A DNA stretch of 64,000 nucleotides. Origin: UMGS1613 sp045636225 (GTDB lineage: Bacteria > Bacillota_I > Bacilli_A > RF39 > UBA660). A program made the translations under genes and the position numbers. How positions within the stretch are numbered: the first letter of the stretch is position 1; each line of letters begins with the position of its first letter. The notes under the pieces were generated by a model, which was given only the letters and a program-made list of their open reading frames with translations, was not told the origin of the DNA and did no database searches. Below are positions 43,301-51,843 of this stretch, piece after piece. The stretch lies in assembly GCA_045636225.1 (NCBI GenBank), contig JAZTXB010000047.1, positions 1 to 64,000 of the forward strand, given 5' to 3'.

Positions 43301-44410
43301 TTCTATCTTATTAAACTCAGATGTTTTTAAATTTGTAGCACTTAGTTCTTCAAACAATTTCTTTTGTTTTTTATCTATTTTCTCTGGAATTATAACATTT
43401 ATTACAACATACATATTACCTTTTGTCCCTAAACGTAAATCTTCTATACCTTTTCCTTTTAATCTATGTTTATCTCCGGTCTGAGCTCCTGCTTCAATAG
43501 TCAACTTTACATTTCCATATAAAGTTGGTATTTCTCTTTTACATCCTAATACAGCTTCTGCTATTGTAATTGGAAGTTCTAAATAAATATCATTTTCTTC
43601 TCTTTCATATAATTCATGTGATTTAACTCTAAATTCTAAATATAAATCTCCATTAGCACCACCATTTGAACCGCTATCTCCCTTTCCAGAAAGTCTAAGT
43701 TGATTGCCGGTATCTACTCCTGCTGGAATTTTAACTTCTAATGTTTTATTTTCTTTTACTTTGCCTGTTCCCCTGCAGTCAGAACAAACTGATGAATATG
43801 TTTTACCCTTTCCATTACAATCAGGACAAGTAGTTCTTGTCATAAATGCACCAAATAAAGTATTTTGCTGAGATGTTACAGAACCACTACCATGGCAAGT
43901 AGAACAAGTTTTCTCACCTTTTCCACCCTTGCCATCACATTCATTACATTCTTCATATACATCAAGATTTATCTTTTTTTTGCACCCAAATACAGCTTCT
44001 TCAAAACTTAAATCAACTCTCATTAACTTATCTGCGCCACGGCGAGCCCTACTACCTCTACTAGAACTACCTCCACCGAAACCTCCAAAGTTAGAAAAAC
44101 CTCCACCAAATGCAGAACCAAACAAGTCTCCAAAAATATCACTAAAATCAAAATCAGAAAAATCAAATCCAGCTCCACCATTCATTTGATCGAATGCGGC
44201 ATGACCATATTGATCATATTGTTTTCTTTTTGATTCATCAGAAAGTACAGCATATGCTTCTTGTGCTTCTTTAAATTTTTCTGCTGCATCTGGTTCTTTA
44301 GAAACATCCGGATGATATTTCTTAGCTAGTTTTCTAAAAGCACTTTTAATTTCTTTTTCATCAGCATTTTTAGAAACACCTAGCACTTCATAATAATCTC
44401 TTTTATTCAT
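43277..44410 (-). CDS. dnaJ: Chaperone DnaJ (Hsp40)
   Basis: This 377-residue type I DnaJ shows the J domain (DYYEVLGVSKNADEKEIKSA, with YHPDVSKEPDA carrying HPD), a Gly/Phe-rich linker (GGGFSNFGGFGGGSSSRG), and four CxxCxGxG zinc repeats (CNECDGKGG, CSTCHGSG, CPDCNGKG, CSDCRGTG). The C-terminal substrate-binding beta domains complete it. It stimulates DnaK ATPase. It is the last gene of the hrcA-grpE-dnaK-pepF-dnaJ cluster and has its own ribosome site AGGTGA. Confidence 0.98.
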   Translation of the reverse strand: MNKRDYYEVLGVSKNADEKEIKSAFRKLAKKYHPDVSKEPDAAEKFKEAQEAYAVLSDESKRKQYDQYGHAAFDQMNGGAGFDFSDFDFSDIFGDLFGSAFGGGFSNFGGFGGGSSSRGSRARRGADKLMRVDLSFEEAVFGCKKKINLDVYEECNECDGKGGKGEKTCSTCHGSGSVTSQQNTLFGAFMTRTTCPDCNGKGKTYSSVCSDCRGTGKVKENKTLEVKIPAGVDTGNQLRLSGKGDSGSNGGANGDLYLEFRVKSHELYEREENDIYLELPITIAEAVLGCKREIPTLYGNVKLTIEAGAQTGDKHRLKGKGIEDLRLGTKGNMYVVINVIIPEKIDKKQKKLFEELSATNLKTSEFNKIEDYLKKNK

Positions 44411-44417
44411 ACTTCAC

Positions 44418-46211
44418 CTACTTAATTAATTCTTTTAATTCATTTAATTTATTCTCAAACATAGATAATGCTTCTTCTATAGGTTTAGAAGTTGTCATAT
44501 CTACATCTACTTTCTTAAGTATTTCAAGTGGATAATTATTTCCTCCACTACTTAAAAAATCTAAATAATTTTCTTTTGTTTTTTTATGTCCATCAAGTAT
44601 TCTACTTGCAATGGATAACGCTGCACTTAATCCAGTTGCATATTTATATACATAAAATGGTGTATAAAAATGTGGAATACGAGACCATTCATACCTAATT
44701 TCATCATCACTTATTACATTGTCACCATAATATAATTTATTTAAATTATAATATGTACTTGATAACTCTTCTTCTGTAATTGGAATTTCATTTTGTTCCT
44801 TTTCATGCATAATCATTTCAAATTCAGCAAACATAGTTTGTCTAAAAATAGTTGCCCTTACGGTTTCTAAAAAATCATTTAAATAAAAGATTTTTTCTTC
44901 CTTTGTTTGTGCATTCTTATACAAATAATCATTGATTAACACTTCATTTACAGTAGAAGCTATCTCTGCTAAAAATATAGGATAATTTGAATCTACATAA
45001 GGTTGATTTTTATGTGAATAATAAGAATGCATAGAATGTCCAAGTTCATGCCCCATAGTACTTACAGCATCCATCGTATCATTATAATTTAAAAGTAAAT
45101 ATGGATATGAATCATAACATCCCCAAGAATACGCACCTGACCTTTTTCCATCACTTGAATATATATCTATCCATTTTTCATCAAAGGCTTTATTTAAATC
45201 ATTTAAATATTCCTCTCCTAATGGTTTTAATGCTTCAAAAAGTATTTTTTTACCTTCTTCAAAAGGAACCTTATCATTATTGTTTTTTACTAAATCAACA
45301 TATATATCATACATATGAAGTTCATCTAAACGAAGCATCTTTTTTCTAATATCCATATAATCATATATTAAATTCATTTTTTCATGTACAGTATTTATTA
45401 ACGTTTTATATACGCTAATATCTATATTATCACTAAACAAACTGCTTTCAATAGTGGAACTATATTTTTTTACATTTGTAGAAAATGCATTTTCCTTTAT
45501 TTCACCAACATATGAAGCAGCAAGTGTATTTTTTAATGATTTATAATAATTATACATTGCCTTAAAAGCATTTTTTCTAACTTCACGATTTGTACTTTTC
45601 ATATATACTATATAATTACTAGAAGTAAGTTTTACATCTTTTCCTTCTTCATCTTTTATATAACCTAAATCAATATCAGTATTATTTATATTACTAAACA
45701 CTTCAGAACAATTCCCAAATGCATTAAGTGCTTTTACATAAATGTCTTCTTCTATTTGTGAAAGTGAATGAGGTTTATATCTATAAAAATCTTCTAAATA
45801 AAATTTATATTCATCAAGTTTTTTATTTTCTTTTATATATTCTTTAATTATCTCATAATCAGCTTGCATCATCTCAGGCTCAACAAATGAAAATTTTTCA
45901 TTTAAAGATTCACTTAATTTTTCTATTTTCATTTTTAAAGCCTTATTTTTATTATCTTTAGTATCTACATCTAAATTCATTTTTGAATAAACATATAGCT
46001 TAGATAAAATGCGATCTTGTCTTTCTGTAATCTTTAAAAAATCATATAAACTATTACTATTATCTAAAATATGACCTTTATAGTTTAATATTTCATTAGT
46101 TAATTCTTTTACATCTTCTATATCTTTTTCTATTTCTTTAGAATCTTTATACATCTTAGATAAATTCCATTTATATTCATTAGGTACTTCTTCTCTAGTC
46201 TTATATTCCAT
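44418..46211 (-). CDS. pepF: Oligoendopeptidase F (M3 metallopeptidase)
   Basis: This 597-residue cytoplasmic peptidase has the M3 zinc motif TMGHELGHSMHSYYS (HExxH, with Glu further on in IFLAEIASTVNEVL). RIPHFYTPFYVYKYATGLSA near the C-terminus is the substrate-binding region typical of PepF. It degrades short peptides. It sits between dnaK and dnaJ, 7 bp before dnaJ, so it is probably part of the heat-shock regulon, where it could clear peptides from unfolded-protein breakdown. Confidence 0.96.
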   Translation of the reverse strand: MEYKTREEVPNEYKWNLSKMYKDSKEIEKDIEDVKELTNEILNYKGHILDNSNSLYDFLKITERQDRILSKLYVYSKMNLDVDTKDNKNKALKMKIEKLSESLNEKFSFVEPEMMQADYEIIKEYIKENKKLDEYKFYLEDFYRYKPHSLSQIEEDIYVKALNAFGNCSEVFSNINNTDIDLGYIKDEEGKDVKLTSSNYIVYMKSTNREVRKNAFKAMYNYYKSLKNTLAASYVGEIKENAFSTNVKKYSSTIESSLFSDNIDISVYKTLINTVHEKMNLIYDYMDIRKKMLRLDELHMYDIYVDLVKNNNDKVPFEEGKKILFEALKPLGEEYLNDLNKAFDEKWIDIYSSDGKRSGAYSWGCYDSYPYLLLNYNDTMDAVSTMGHELGHSMHSYYSHKNQPYVDSNYPIFLAEIASTVNEVLINDYLYKNAQTKEEKIFYLNDFLETVRATIFRQTMFAEFEMIMHEKEQNEIPITEEELSSTYYNLNKLYYGDNVISDDEIRYEWSRIPHFYTPFYVYKYATGLSAALSIASRILDGHKKTKENYLDFLSSGGNNYPLEILKKVDVDMTTSKPIEEALSMFENKLNELKELIK

Positions 46212-46230
46212 ATTATCTCCTTATATTAAG

Positions 46231-46255
46231 GAAGTTCTAGTTAAACTAGAACTTC
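46231..46255 (-). other. Intergenic hairpin between dnaK and pepF
   Basis: GAAGTTCTAGT and ACTAGAACTTC form a perfect 11-bp stem around a 3-nt loop, directly after the dnaK stop. On the minus strand it is not followed by a T-run but by CCTTAATATAAGGAG, the pepF ribosome site. It is more likely an mRNA processing or stability element, or a partial attenuator, than a terminator. Confidence 0.65.
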
Positions 46256-46258
46256 TTA

Positions 46259-48082
46259 TTATTTTTCCTCGTAATCTGCATCCATTACATCATCATTTTT
46301 TGATTTTTTATCTTTTTTGCTATCTTCTTTTTCTTCTTCATTAGATTCAGCTTGATTTGCTTTTGCAGCTTCTTCATAAACTTTAGTAGCAAGTGACATT
46401 GCTGATTCATTTAATTTTTCAGTTTTAGATTTAATATCTTCTACATCATCTTTTTCTAAAGCTTCTTTTAAATCCTTGATTTGTTCTTCAGCTTTTTCTT
46501 TGTCTTTAGAATCAACTTTATCTCCTAAATCTTTAATTGCTTTTTCAGTTGCAAAAATCATTTGTTCAGCATCATTTCTAACATCTGCTTCTTCTTTACG
46601 TTTTTCATCTGCTTCACGATTTTCTTCAGCTTCTTTTACCATCTTATCAATTTCATCATCGCTTAAATTTGTTGAAGATGTAATTGTGATTGATTGTTCT
46701 TTATTTGTTCCAAGATCTTTAGCTTTAACATTTACAATACCATTAGCATCTATATCAAATGTAACTTCAATTTGAGGAACTCCTCTTGGTGCTGGTGGGA
46801 TATTTGAAAGTTGGAATCTTCCCATAGTTTTGTTATCTGCAGCCATTGGTCTTTCACCTTGTAGGATATGGATATCAACAGCTGGTTGATTATCTGCTGC
46901 AGTTGAGAATACTTGTGATTTACTTGTTGGAATTGTAGTATTTCTTGGAATTAATACAGTACATACTCCACCTAATGTTTCAATACCTAGTGAAAGTGGT
47001 GTAACATCTAGAAGTACTATATCATTTACTTCACCAGTAAGTACTCCCCCTTGAATAGCAGCGCCCATAGCAACTACTTCATCTGGGTTAACCTCTTTAG
47101 AAGGTTCTTTACCTAATTCTTTTTTAACTAATTCTTGTACCATTGGAATACGAGTAGAACCACCTACTAATATAACTTTATCAATATCACTAGCTTTTAA
47201 TTTAGCATCTTTTAATGCTTTACGAACTGGTTCTAATGTAGATTCTACTAAATCAGAAATTAAACTTTCAAACTTAGCTCTCGTTAAAGTTGTTTCATAA
47301 TTTAACTCAGCTGTAATAAACGGAAGTGAAATATCTGTTGATGTAGCACTTGATAATGTTTTTTTAGCTTTTTCTGCTTCTTCTTTAATTCTTTGTAAAG
47401 CCATTTTATTATCACTTAAATCTACATCATGTTCATCTTTTATATCATCTACTATATAATCAATAATTTTCTTATCAAAGTCATCTCCACCAAGTTTATT
47501 ATTTCCACTTGTTGATTTAACTTCAAATACACCATCACCAAGTTCTAGTATAGAAACGTCAAATGTTCCTCCACCTAAGTCATATACTAAAATTGTTTGA
47601 GTTTCTTCTTGTTTATCAAGTCCATAAGCAAGAGCAGCTGCAGTTGGTTCGTTTATAATTCTTTCAACTTTAAGTCCTGCAATTTTTCCTGCATTTTTAG
47701 TCGCTTGTCTTTCTGCATCATTAAAATATGCTGGAACTGTAATTACTGCACTTGTAACTTTTTCTCCTAAATAAGCTTCTGCTGTTTTCTTTAAATCCCC
47801 TAAAATCATAGCACTTACTTCTTCTGGTGTATATTCTTTTCCATTTGCTTTAACTTTTTTATTTGTTCCCATTAATCTTTTAATTGAACTAATTGTATCT
47901 GGATTTGTTACAGATTGATGTTTAGCAGTTTTACCCACTAAAATATCTCCTTTTTTAAAAGCTACTACTGAAGGAGTTGTTCTATCTCCATCAGCATTTA
48001 CTATTACTTTAGCTTCTCCACCTTCAAATACACTTACACAACTATTAGTTGTACCTAAATCTATACCTATTGTTTTTCCCAT
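46259..48082 (-). CDS. dnaK: Chaperone DnaK (Hsp70)
   Basis: This 607-residue Hsp70 has the ATPase signatures IGIDLGTTNSCVSVFEGGEA, VYDLGGGTFDVSIL and VILVGGSTRIPMVQEL. The interdomain linker is DIVLLDVTPLSL and the beta-sandwich substrate domain has ERPMAADNKTMGRFQL. A charged lid ends DDVMDADYEEK. It folds proteins with DnaJ and GrpE. Ribosome site AAGGTGA, 15 bp from grpE. Confidence 0.99.
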   Translation of the reverse strand: MGKTIGIDLGTTNSCVSVFEGGEAKVIVNADGDRTTPSVVAFKKGDILVGKTAKHQSVTNPDTISSIKRLMGTNKKVKANGKEYTPEEVSAMILGDLKKTAEAYLGEKVTSAVITVPAYFNDAERQATKNAGKIAGLKVERIINEPTAAALAYGLDKQEETQTILVYDLGGGTFDVSILELGDGVFEVKSTSGNNKLGGDDFDKKIIDYIVDDIKDEHDVDLSDNKMALQRIKEEAEKAKKTLSSATSTDISLPFITAELNYETTLTRAKFESLISDLVESTLEPVRKALKDAKLKASDIDKVILVGGSTRIPMVQELVKKELGKEPSKEVNPDEVVAMGAAIQGGVLTGEVNDIVLLDVTPLSLGIETLGGVCTVLIPRNTTIPTSKSQVFSTAADNQPAVDIHILQGERPMAADNKTMGRFQLSNIPPAPRGVPQIEVTFDIDANGIVNVKAKDLGTNKEQSITITSSTNLSDDEIDKMVKEAEENREADEKRKEEADVRNDAEQMIFATEKAIKDLGDKVDSKDKEKAEEQIKDLKEALEKDDVEDIKSKTEKLNESAMSLATKVYEEAAKANQAESNEEEKEDSKKDKKSKNDDVMDADYEEK

Positions 48083-48097
48083 AATTAATCACCTTTC

Positions 48098-48793
48098 CTA
48101 TTCACTAACTTTAACCATTGCTGGTCTTATAACCTTATCTTTATAGATATATCCTTTCTGTAATACTTCTACTACCATACCAGATTCTACCCCTTCAACC
48201 TTCTCCATTAGTATCGCATTATGATAAACAGGATCAAACGGAACATTAATACTATCAACTGGTTTTACTTCAAAACTATTCATAACATTTTGCATATTAC
48301 AATAAATCATCTTGAATCCTTCTAAAAATTTAGAAACTTCGTCATCTAGATTATTATCATCAAGTTTTATTGCTCTTTCAAAATTATCTAAAATTGGAAG
48401 AATTTGTTTAATCAAATCTTCATTACAAAATTTAAGCATCCTAGTAACTTCTTCATCTTTTCTTTTTCTATAATTAATTAAATCAGCTTTAGCTACTAAA
48501 ACTTCTTCTTCTTTCTTTTTATTTTCTTCTTTTAATTTTTCTATTATTTCTTTATATTTATGTTTATCTTCTTTATATTTTTTCTTATCAAATAACTTTT
48601 GATGTTTTTCTTCATGATGATGCTCGCAGTGACATTCATGTTCTTCACACTTACAATCATCATCACATTCGCAATGATCTTCGCATGTACATTCACTACC
48701 TTCTATGCATCCACAATCATGACAAGTACATTCTTTTCCATCTTGACATCCACATTCACATGTTTCTGTGCAATTACATTTTTTTTCTTCCAT
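48098..48793 (-). CDS. grpE: GrpE nucleotide exchange factor with Cys/His-rich N-terminus
   Basis: This 231-residue protein has a normal GrpE core from about residue 80: a long coiled-coil helix (EENKKKEEEVLVAKADLINY, RKRKDEEVTRMLKFCNEDLI) and the beta domain ending FDPVYHNAILMEKVEGVESG, MVVEVLQKGYIYKDKVIRPA, MVKVSE. The unusual part is residues 1-60. These have 17 Cys (6, 8, 12, 14, 16, 22, 24, 27, 29, 35, 37, 41, 43, 47, 49, 54, 56), mostly as CxC pairs, plus a His cluster, as in metallothioneins. It likely binds zinc or copper-group metals or senses redox. Located between hrcA and dnaK. Confidence 0.97.
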   Translation of the reverse strand: MEEKKCNCTETCECGCQDGKECTCHDCGCIEGSECTCEDHCECDDDCKCEEHECHCEHHHEEKHQKLFDKKKYKEDKHKYKEIIEKLKEENKKKEEEVLVAKADLINYRKRKDEEVTRMLKFCNEDLIKQILPILDNFERAIKLDDNNLDDEVSKFLEGFKMIYCNMQNVMNSFEVKPVDSINVPFDPVYHNAILMEKVEGVESGMVVEVLQKGYIYKDKVIRPAMVKVSE

Positions 48794-48806
48794 AGTTACC
48801 TCATTT

Positions 48807-49796
48807 CTACTTATTTGAAATATTATCCATTATATAATTTAGAAGTGTAATTACTCTTTCATATTCCATTCTTTTTGGTCCTATTAAAGCAATTGTACCT
48901 TCTTCACCATTTATCATGTATTTTGTTTTTATAACAGTTACATCATCATCAAAATTATTTTCACTACCAATATAAATATTAATTCCTTTATCTTCTTCTT
49001 TTATAGATTTAACTATTTCTTTATCTTCAAATTTACTAATTATTTCTCTTATTTTATCAGCATCATTAAATTCTGGCTGCATCAATATATTCTTAGTTCC
49101 ACTAACTTTGATATTTTCACTAGTAAAATCTGTAAATGCATTATAAAATGCATTATATAAAACTTCATGTTGCTTTACATAATTGCTTATAATAGGTTTT
49201 ACTTGATACTCTAATACTTCACTTACTAAATTAATACTAGTCCCAACAATTAATTTATTAATTAAATCAACTGTTTGTTTTATCTCAGCTGGATCAATTT
49301 TTTCAGAAATATATATATTTTTATGTTCTACATAACCTTTATCAGTAACAATAATAGCTACTATATTATTTATATCTATTGGAATTACTTCTACTTTTTG
49401 AACTAAATTTTCACTTGACTGCTTACCTAAAACTACTGTTGTATAATGAGTAAGTTCTGATATTATTTCCATACTTTTAAGTATTACATCATTTACTACC
49501 AAAGACTTATTCTCAACTATAGTTTGAAGTCTAAGCATATCTTCTCCATTTAATTCTCTTGGTCTCATAATATTATCTACATAATATCTATAACCTTTTT
49601 CACTTGGTACTCTTCCACTTGATATGTGAGTTTTTTCTAGCAAACCAATCTCTTCTAAATAATTCATTTCAGCTCGTATTGTAGCACTTGAACAATCCAA
49701 AGACTCACATAAAGATTTAGATCCTACAGGTCTTGCATTTTTTATGTAATCTTCAACTATTAATTTGAGTAATTCTTCTTGACGTTTGCTAATCAT
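48807..49796 (-). CDS. hrcA: Heat-shock repressor HrcA
   Basis: This 329-residue protein has the N-terminal winged helix (RQEELLKLIVEDYIKNARPV, GSKSLCESLDCSSATIRAEM, NYLEEIGLLEKTHISSGRVP), with SSGRVPSEKGYRYYVD being family-specific, then the GAF-like domain, and ALIGPKRMEYERVITLLNYI near the end. It represses class I heat-shock genes by binding CIRCE, and two CIRCE-like repeats lie upstream. It starts behind GAGGTGG and heads the heat-shock cluster. Confidence 0.98.
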   Translation of the reverse strand: MISKRQEELLKLIVEDYIKNARPVGSKSLCESLDCSSATIRAEMNYLEEIGLLEKTHISSGRVPSEKGYRYYVDNIMRPRELNGEDMLRLQTIVENKSLVVNDVILKSMEIISELTHYTTVVLGKQSSENLVQKVEVIPIDINNIVAIIVTDKGYVEHKNIYISEKIDPAEIKQTVDLINKLIVGTSINLVSEVLEYQVKPIISNYVKQHEVLYNAFYNAFTDFTSENIKVSGTKNILMQPEFNDADKIREIISKFEDKEIVKSIKEEDKGINIYIGSENNFDDDVTVIKTKYMINGEEGTIALIGPKRMEYERVITLLNYIMDNISNK

Positions 49797-49848
49797 TTTT
49801 CCACCTCACTTATATTATATAAACTTTTGATGAATTTATAACATTTTT

Positions 49849-49923
49849 TTGGCACTATCTTTTTTTAAGTGCTAAATAAAGTATATCACTCAAAATTAGC
49901 ACTGTCAAGTATATAAGTGCTAA
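49849..49923 (-). promoter_or_regulatory. hrcA promoter with two CIRCE operators
   Basis: The minus-strand promoter is TTGACA (49908-49903), 17-bp spacer, TATACT (49885-49880). One inverted repeat, TTAGCACT-N12-AGTGCTAA (49896-49923), covers the -35 box. A second, TTGGCACT-N11-AGTGCTAA (49849-49875, palindromic on either strand), lies at the transcription start. Both match the HrcA operator CIRCE; the second has the consensus spacing with one changed base, the first has one extra spacer base. Confidence 0.92.
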
Positions 49924-49946
49924 TTTTTATTTTTTCATTTACATTA

Positions 49947-49970
49947 CAAAAAAAGAATCAATTATGATTC
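49947..49970 (-). terminator. Terminator after the small lipoprotein gene
   Basis: On the minus strand GAATCA-TAAT-TGATTC is followed by seven T. It lies 11 bp after the lipoprotein stop and upstream of the hrcA promoter. Confidence 0.85.
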
Positions 49971-49980
49971 CCTTTATAAG

Positions 49981-50316
49981 CTATTTACATTTATATTCAT
50001 AACTTTCATATTTCTGTTTTATAGATTTTTCATCACCATCTATATTTATTTCATCTATAATTTCGGATATTATTACATTCTTTTCTAATCTCAAATTATA
50101 TTGTTCCTTATATTCTTCTATTTCTTTATAATAATTACTTGCGCTTATACTATCATTAAAAATCATTTTGTCTACCTGTATTAACGTGTCTTCATCAAAA
50201 TTAAACACTATTTTATTATTTATTTTTATATCTTCATATTCTGTTTTATAATTACAAGTAAGCGTATTTGAACAACCACATAAAAACAATAATAATACTA
50301 ATATTGCTTTTTTCAT
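49981..50316 (-). CDS. Small putative lipoprotein
   Basis: This 111-residue protein begins MKKAILVLLLFLCGCSNTLTC, a lipoprotein signal with lipobox LCGC and modifiable Cys15. The rest is a small acidic domain with a C-terminal Cys (YESYEYKCK) that may pair with Cys21. Function not recognised. It is the first gene after the terminator of the ATPase operon and has its own ribosome site (TGGTGA). It may be expressed by read-through, so a link to the ATPase complex is possible but not shown. Confidence 0.75.
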   Translation of the reverse strand: MKKAILVLLLFLCGCSNTLTCNYKTEYEDIKINNKIVFNFDEDTLIQVDKMIFNDSISASNYYKEIEEYKEQYNLRLEKNVIISEIIDEINIDGDEKSIKQKYESYEYKCK

Positions 50317-50336
50317 TTTATCACCAATTAATAGTA

Positions 50337-50363
50337 TGAAAAAAGTGCTAATAAATTAACACT
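50337..50363 (-). terminator. Terminator of the F1-like ATPase operon
   Basis: On the minus strand AGTGTTAAT and ATTAGCACT form a stem with a minimal loop and are followed by TTTTTTC. The 5' arm contains the TAG stop of the last operon gene. Confidence 0.8.
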
Positions 50364-51075
50364 AAAATTCTATAAATTCTAAACCATCTATATTTTTTAT
50401 CAACATATAAAAGGATGTTCCGTATGTAAATGTATCATTATATAAATTTATAACATATTCTTCTGTATATGCTTCTACTTTACCTGTATAACTATCTAGA
50501 AATATATATTCCTCAGTTTTATAATTATACATTTTAATATAATTATTTGTCACTTCTATAAATGACATTGGAGACAACTCATACTTTTGTTCATTTATAA
50601 CTACTGTAGTATTCTCTATAAATACATATAAATCTTTACCATCATAGAAAAAACAATCATATAGTCTCCCAATACCTGCTTCTGAATTTATATATAAATA
50701 ATTTTTTTTGGAATACAACTTAGAAAATTTTCCAACTTTATACATAGGATTTTTCCTATAAGGAAAAACAATTTCCATATTATTTGGCATAACTAACAAG
50801 CCATCATAATCATTGTAATATATCGGTGTACTATCTAATGCAACACTATCGTTTTGTATCGATAGAATAGTTTCGTTTACATTAACTGTAACATTACCTT
50901 CAAAATCTATTCTATTTGTAGTAAAATAGTAATAAAATTGATGAGTTTCACTTTTTACACTACTATAATCATTAATTTCAAAAAATAAAATAAAAGAGCA
51001 AATCAATATTAATAGTAATATTATTACAGCAAGTACTGCCGGACTTACTTTTTTTCCTTTCAATTTATCTAGCAA
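50362..51075 (-). CDS. Single-pass membrane protein, last gene of F1-like ATPase operon
   Basis: This 237-residue protein has one N-terminal membrane helix (AVLAVIILLLILICSFILFF) and an all-beta domain of about 200 residues on the outside. The beta domain shares a pattern with the two large exported proteins of the operon: FSKLYSKKNYLYINSEAG here, LMYKISDNKYLVASPK in the 1899-aa protein and FQFFKLSDRKYLIIGKD in the 474-aa protein. It overlaps the preceding membrane gene by 11 bp. Function not recognised; it is probably a component of the surface part of the ATPase complex. Confidence 0.7.
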   Translation of the reverse strand: MLDKLKGKKVSPAVLAVIILLLILICSFILFFEINDYSSVKSETHQFYYYFTTNRIDFEGNVTVNVNETILSIQNDSVALDSTPIYYNDYDGLLVMPNNMEIVFPYRKNPMYKVGKFSKLYSKKNYLYINSEAGIGRLYDCFFYDGKDLYVFIENTTVVINEQKYELSPMSFIEVTNNYIKMYNYKTEEYIFLDSYTGKVEAYTEEYVINLYNDTFTYGTSFYMLIKNIDGLEFIEF

Positions 51076-51595
51076 TTAAATTCCTCCTTACATTTTTATC
51101 TTTAGCAACTATTGAAGATAAATTTCTCGCAAAGAAATATATAGAACATGCAATTAATATTGCAGATAATATCCATATATAATATTCTACCATTTTAGAT
51201 TGTCTTACCTCTACCAAAAATAAAGACAATAAATTTAAAAAATAAATTATTAAATACTCAGTTACCCCCAACAACAACTCTTTTGTAAACGTAAGTACAT
51301 TAAAAGAGAAAAATGCATATGTAAAACAAAGTACTAGGAAAACATATAAATATAAATTAGAAGAGTCTGAAAGTTTAAATATGCAGTAAATAAGAGTTAT
51401 TTCCTTTAATATAGCACAAGCAAGCATTATCAAAGAAAAATCATCCATACCAGTAAAGAAACCATAAATATTAATAAATTTAAGATTAAATCTACTACTC
51501 AAATAATAAAATATAAAAGAAACTAAAGCAATTCCACAAGAAATAACTAATATAAATTCAACGAGCTGCAATATATAATAAAAAATTAAATTCAT
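51065..51595 (-). CDS. Polytopic membrane protein in F1-like ATPase operon
   Basis: This 176-residue protein has about five hydrophobic helices (ILQLVEFILVISCGIALVSF, LACAILKEITLIYCIFKL, NLYLYVFLVLCFTYAFFSF, LIIYFLNLLSLFLVEV, YYIWILSAILIACSIYFFA). It does not resemble ATP synthase subunit a: I see no conserved membrane Arg helix (the aR210 region) and the length is shorter than the usual 230-270. It starts inside the epsilon gene end, so it is tightly coupled to the catalytic subunits. It may replace subunit a structurally. Function unknown. Confidence 0.7.
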   Translation of the reverse strand: MNLIFYYILQLVEFILVISCGIALVSFIFYYLSSRFNLKFINIYGFFTGMDDFSLIMLACAILKEITLIYCIFKLSDSSNLYLYVFLVLCFTYAFFSFNVLTFTKELLLGVTEYLIIYFLNLLSLFLVEVRQSKMVEYYIWILSAILIACSIYFFARNLSSIVAKDKNVRRNLIAR

Positions 51596-51843
51596 ACTTC
51601 CTCTTTTATAATTAAATTAAATTCATTATTTTTATTAATATAATATCCCTTTATTTTTTCTAACTTTAACGATTCATTACCTTCTATTTCAACATTTCCA
51701 TTTATTTCACCTATAACAGGCATATAATTTCTCATTATTAATAGATTATATTTTTCACTTAATATTCGAACATATTTTACGTTATTTAAAATTTTTATTC
51801 CTGTTTTTATATTTAATACTTTTACTATAATATTACTATCCAT
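51592..51843 (-). CDS. F1-like ATPase epsilon subunit (N-terminal domain only)
   Basis: This 83-residue protein matches the beta-sandwich domain of ATP synthase epsilon: a short strand VKVLNIKTGIKILNNVKYVR, then NYMPVIGEINGNVEIEG (the canonical position of H-A-P-x-I), ending LIIKEEV. The C-terminal helical domain that inhibits ATP hydrolysis in normal epsilon is absent. Overlaps both neighbours by 4-8 bp. Loss of the inhibitory helices fits an ATPase meant to hydrolyse ATP. Confidence 0.75.
   Translation of the reverse strand: MDSNIIVKVLNIKTGIKILNNVKYVRILSEKYNLLIMRNYMPVIGEINGNVEIEGNESLKLEKIKGYYINKNNEFNLIIKEEV

Noticed and set aside
43929..44189. Open frame opposite dnaJ rich in Pro and Ser.
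   Set aside because: It is the reverse of the DnaJ Gly/Phe-rich linker and zinc region; no ribosome site or family match.
48599..48850. Open frame opposite the Cys-rich part of grpE, rich in Phe, Met and Thr.
   Set aside because: It is the antisense of repeated Cys codons; it looks like a membrane protein only because of base composition.
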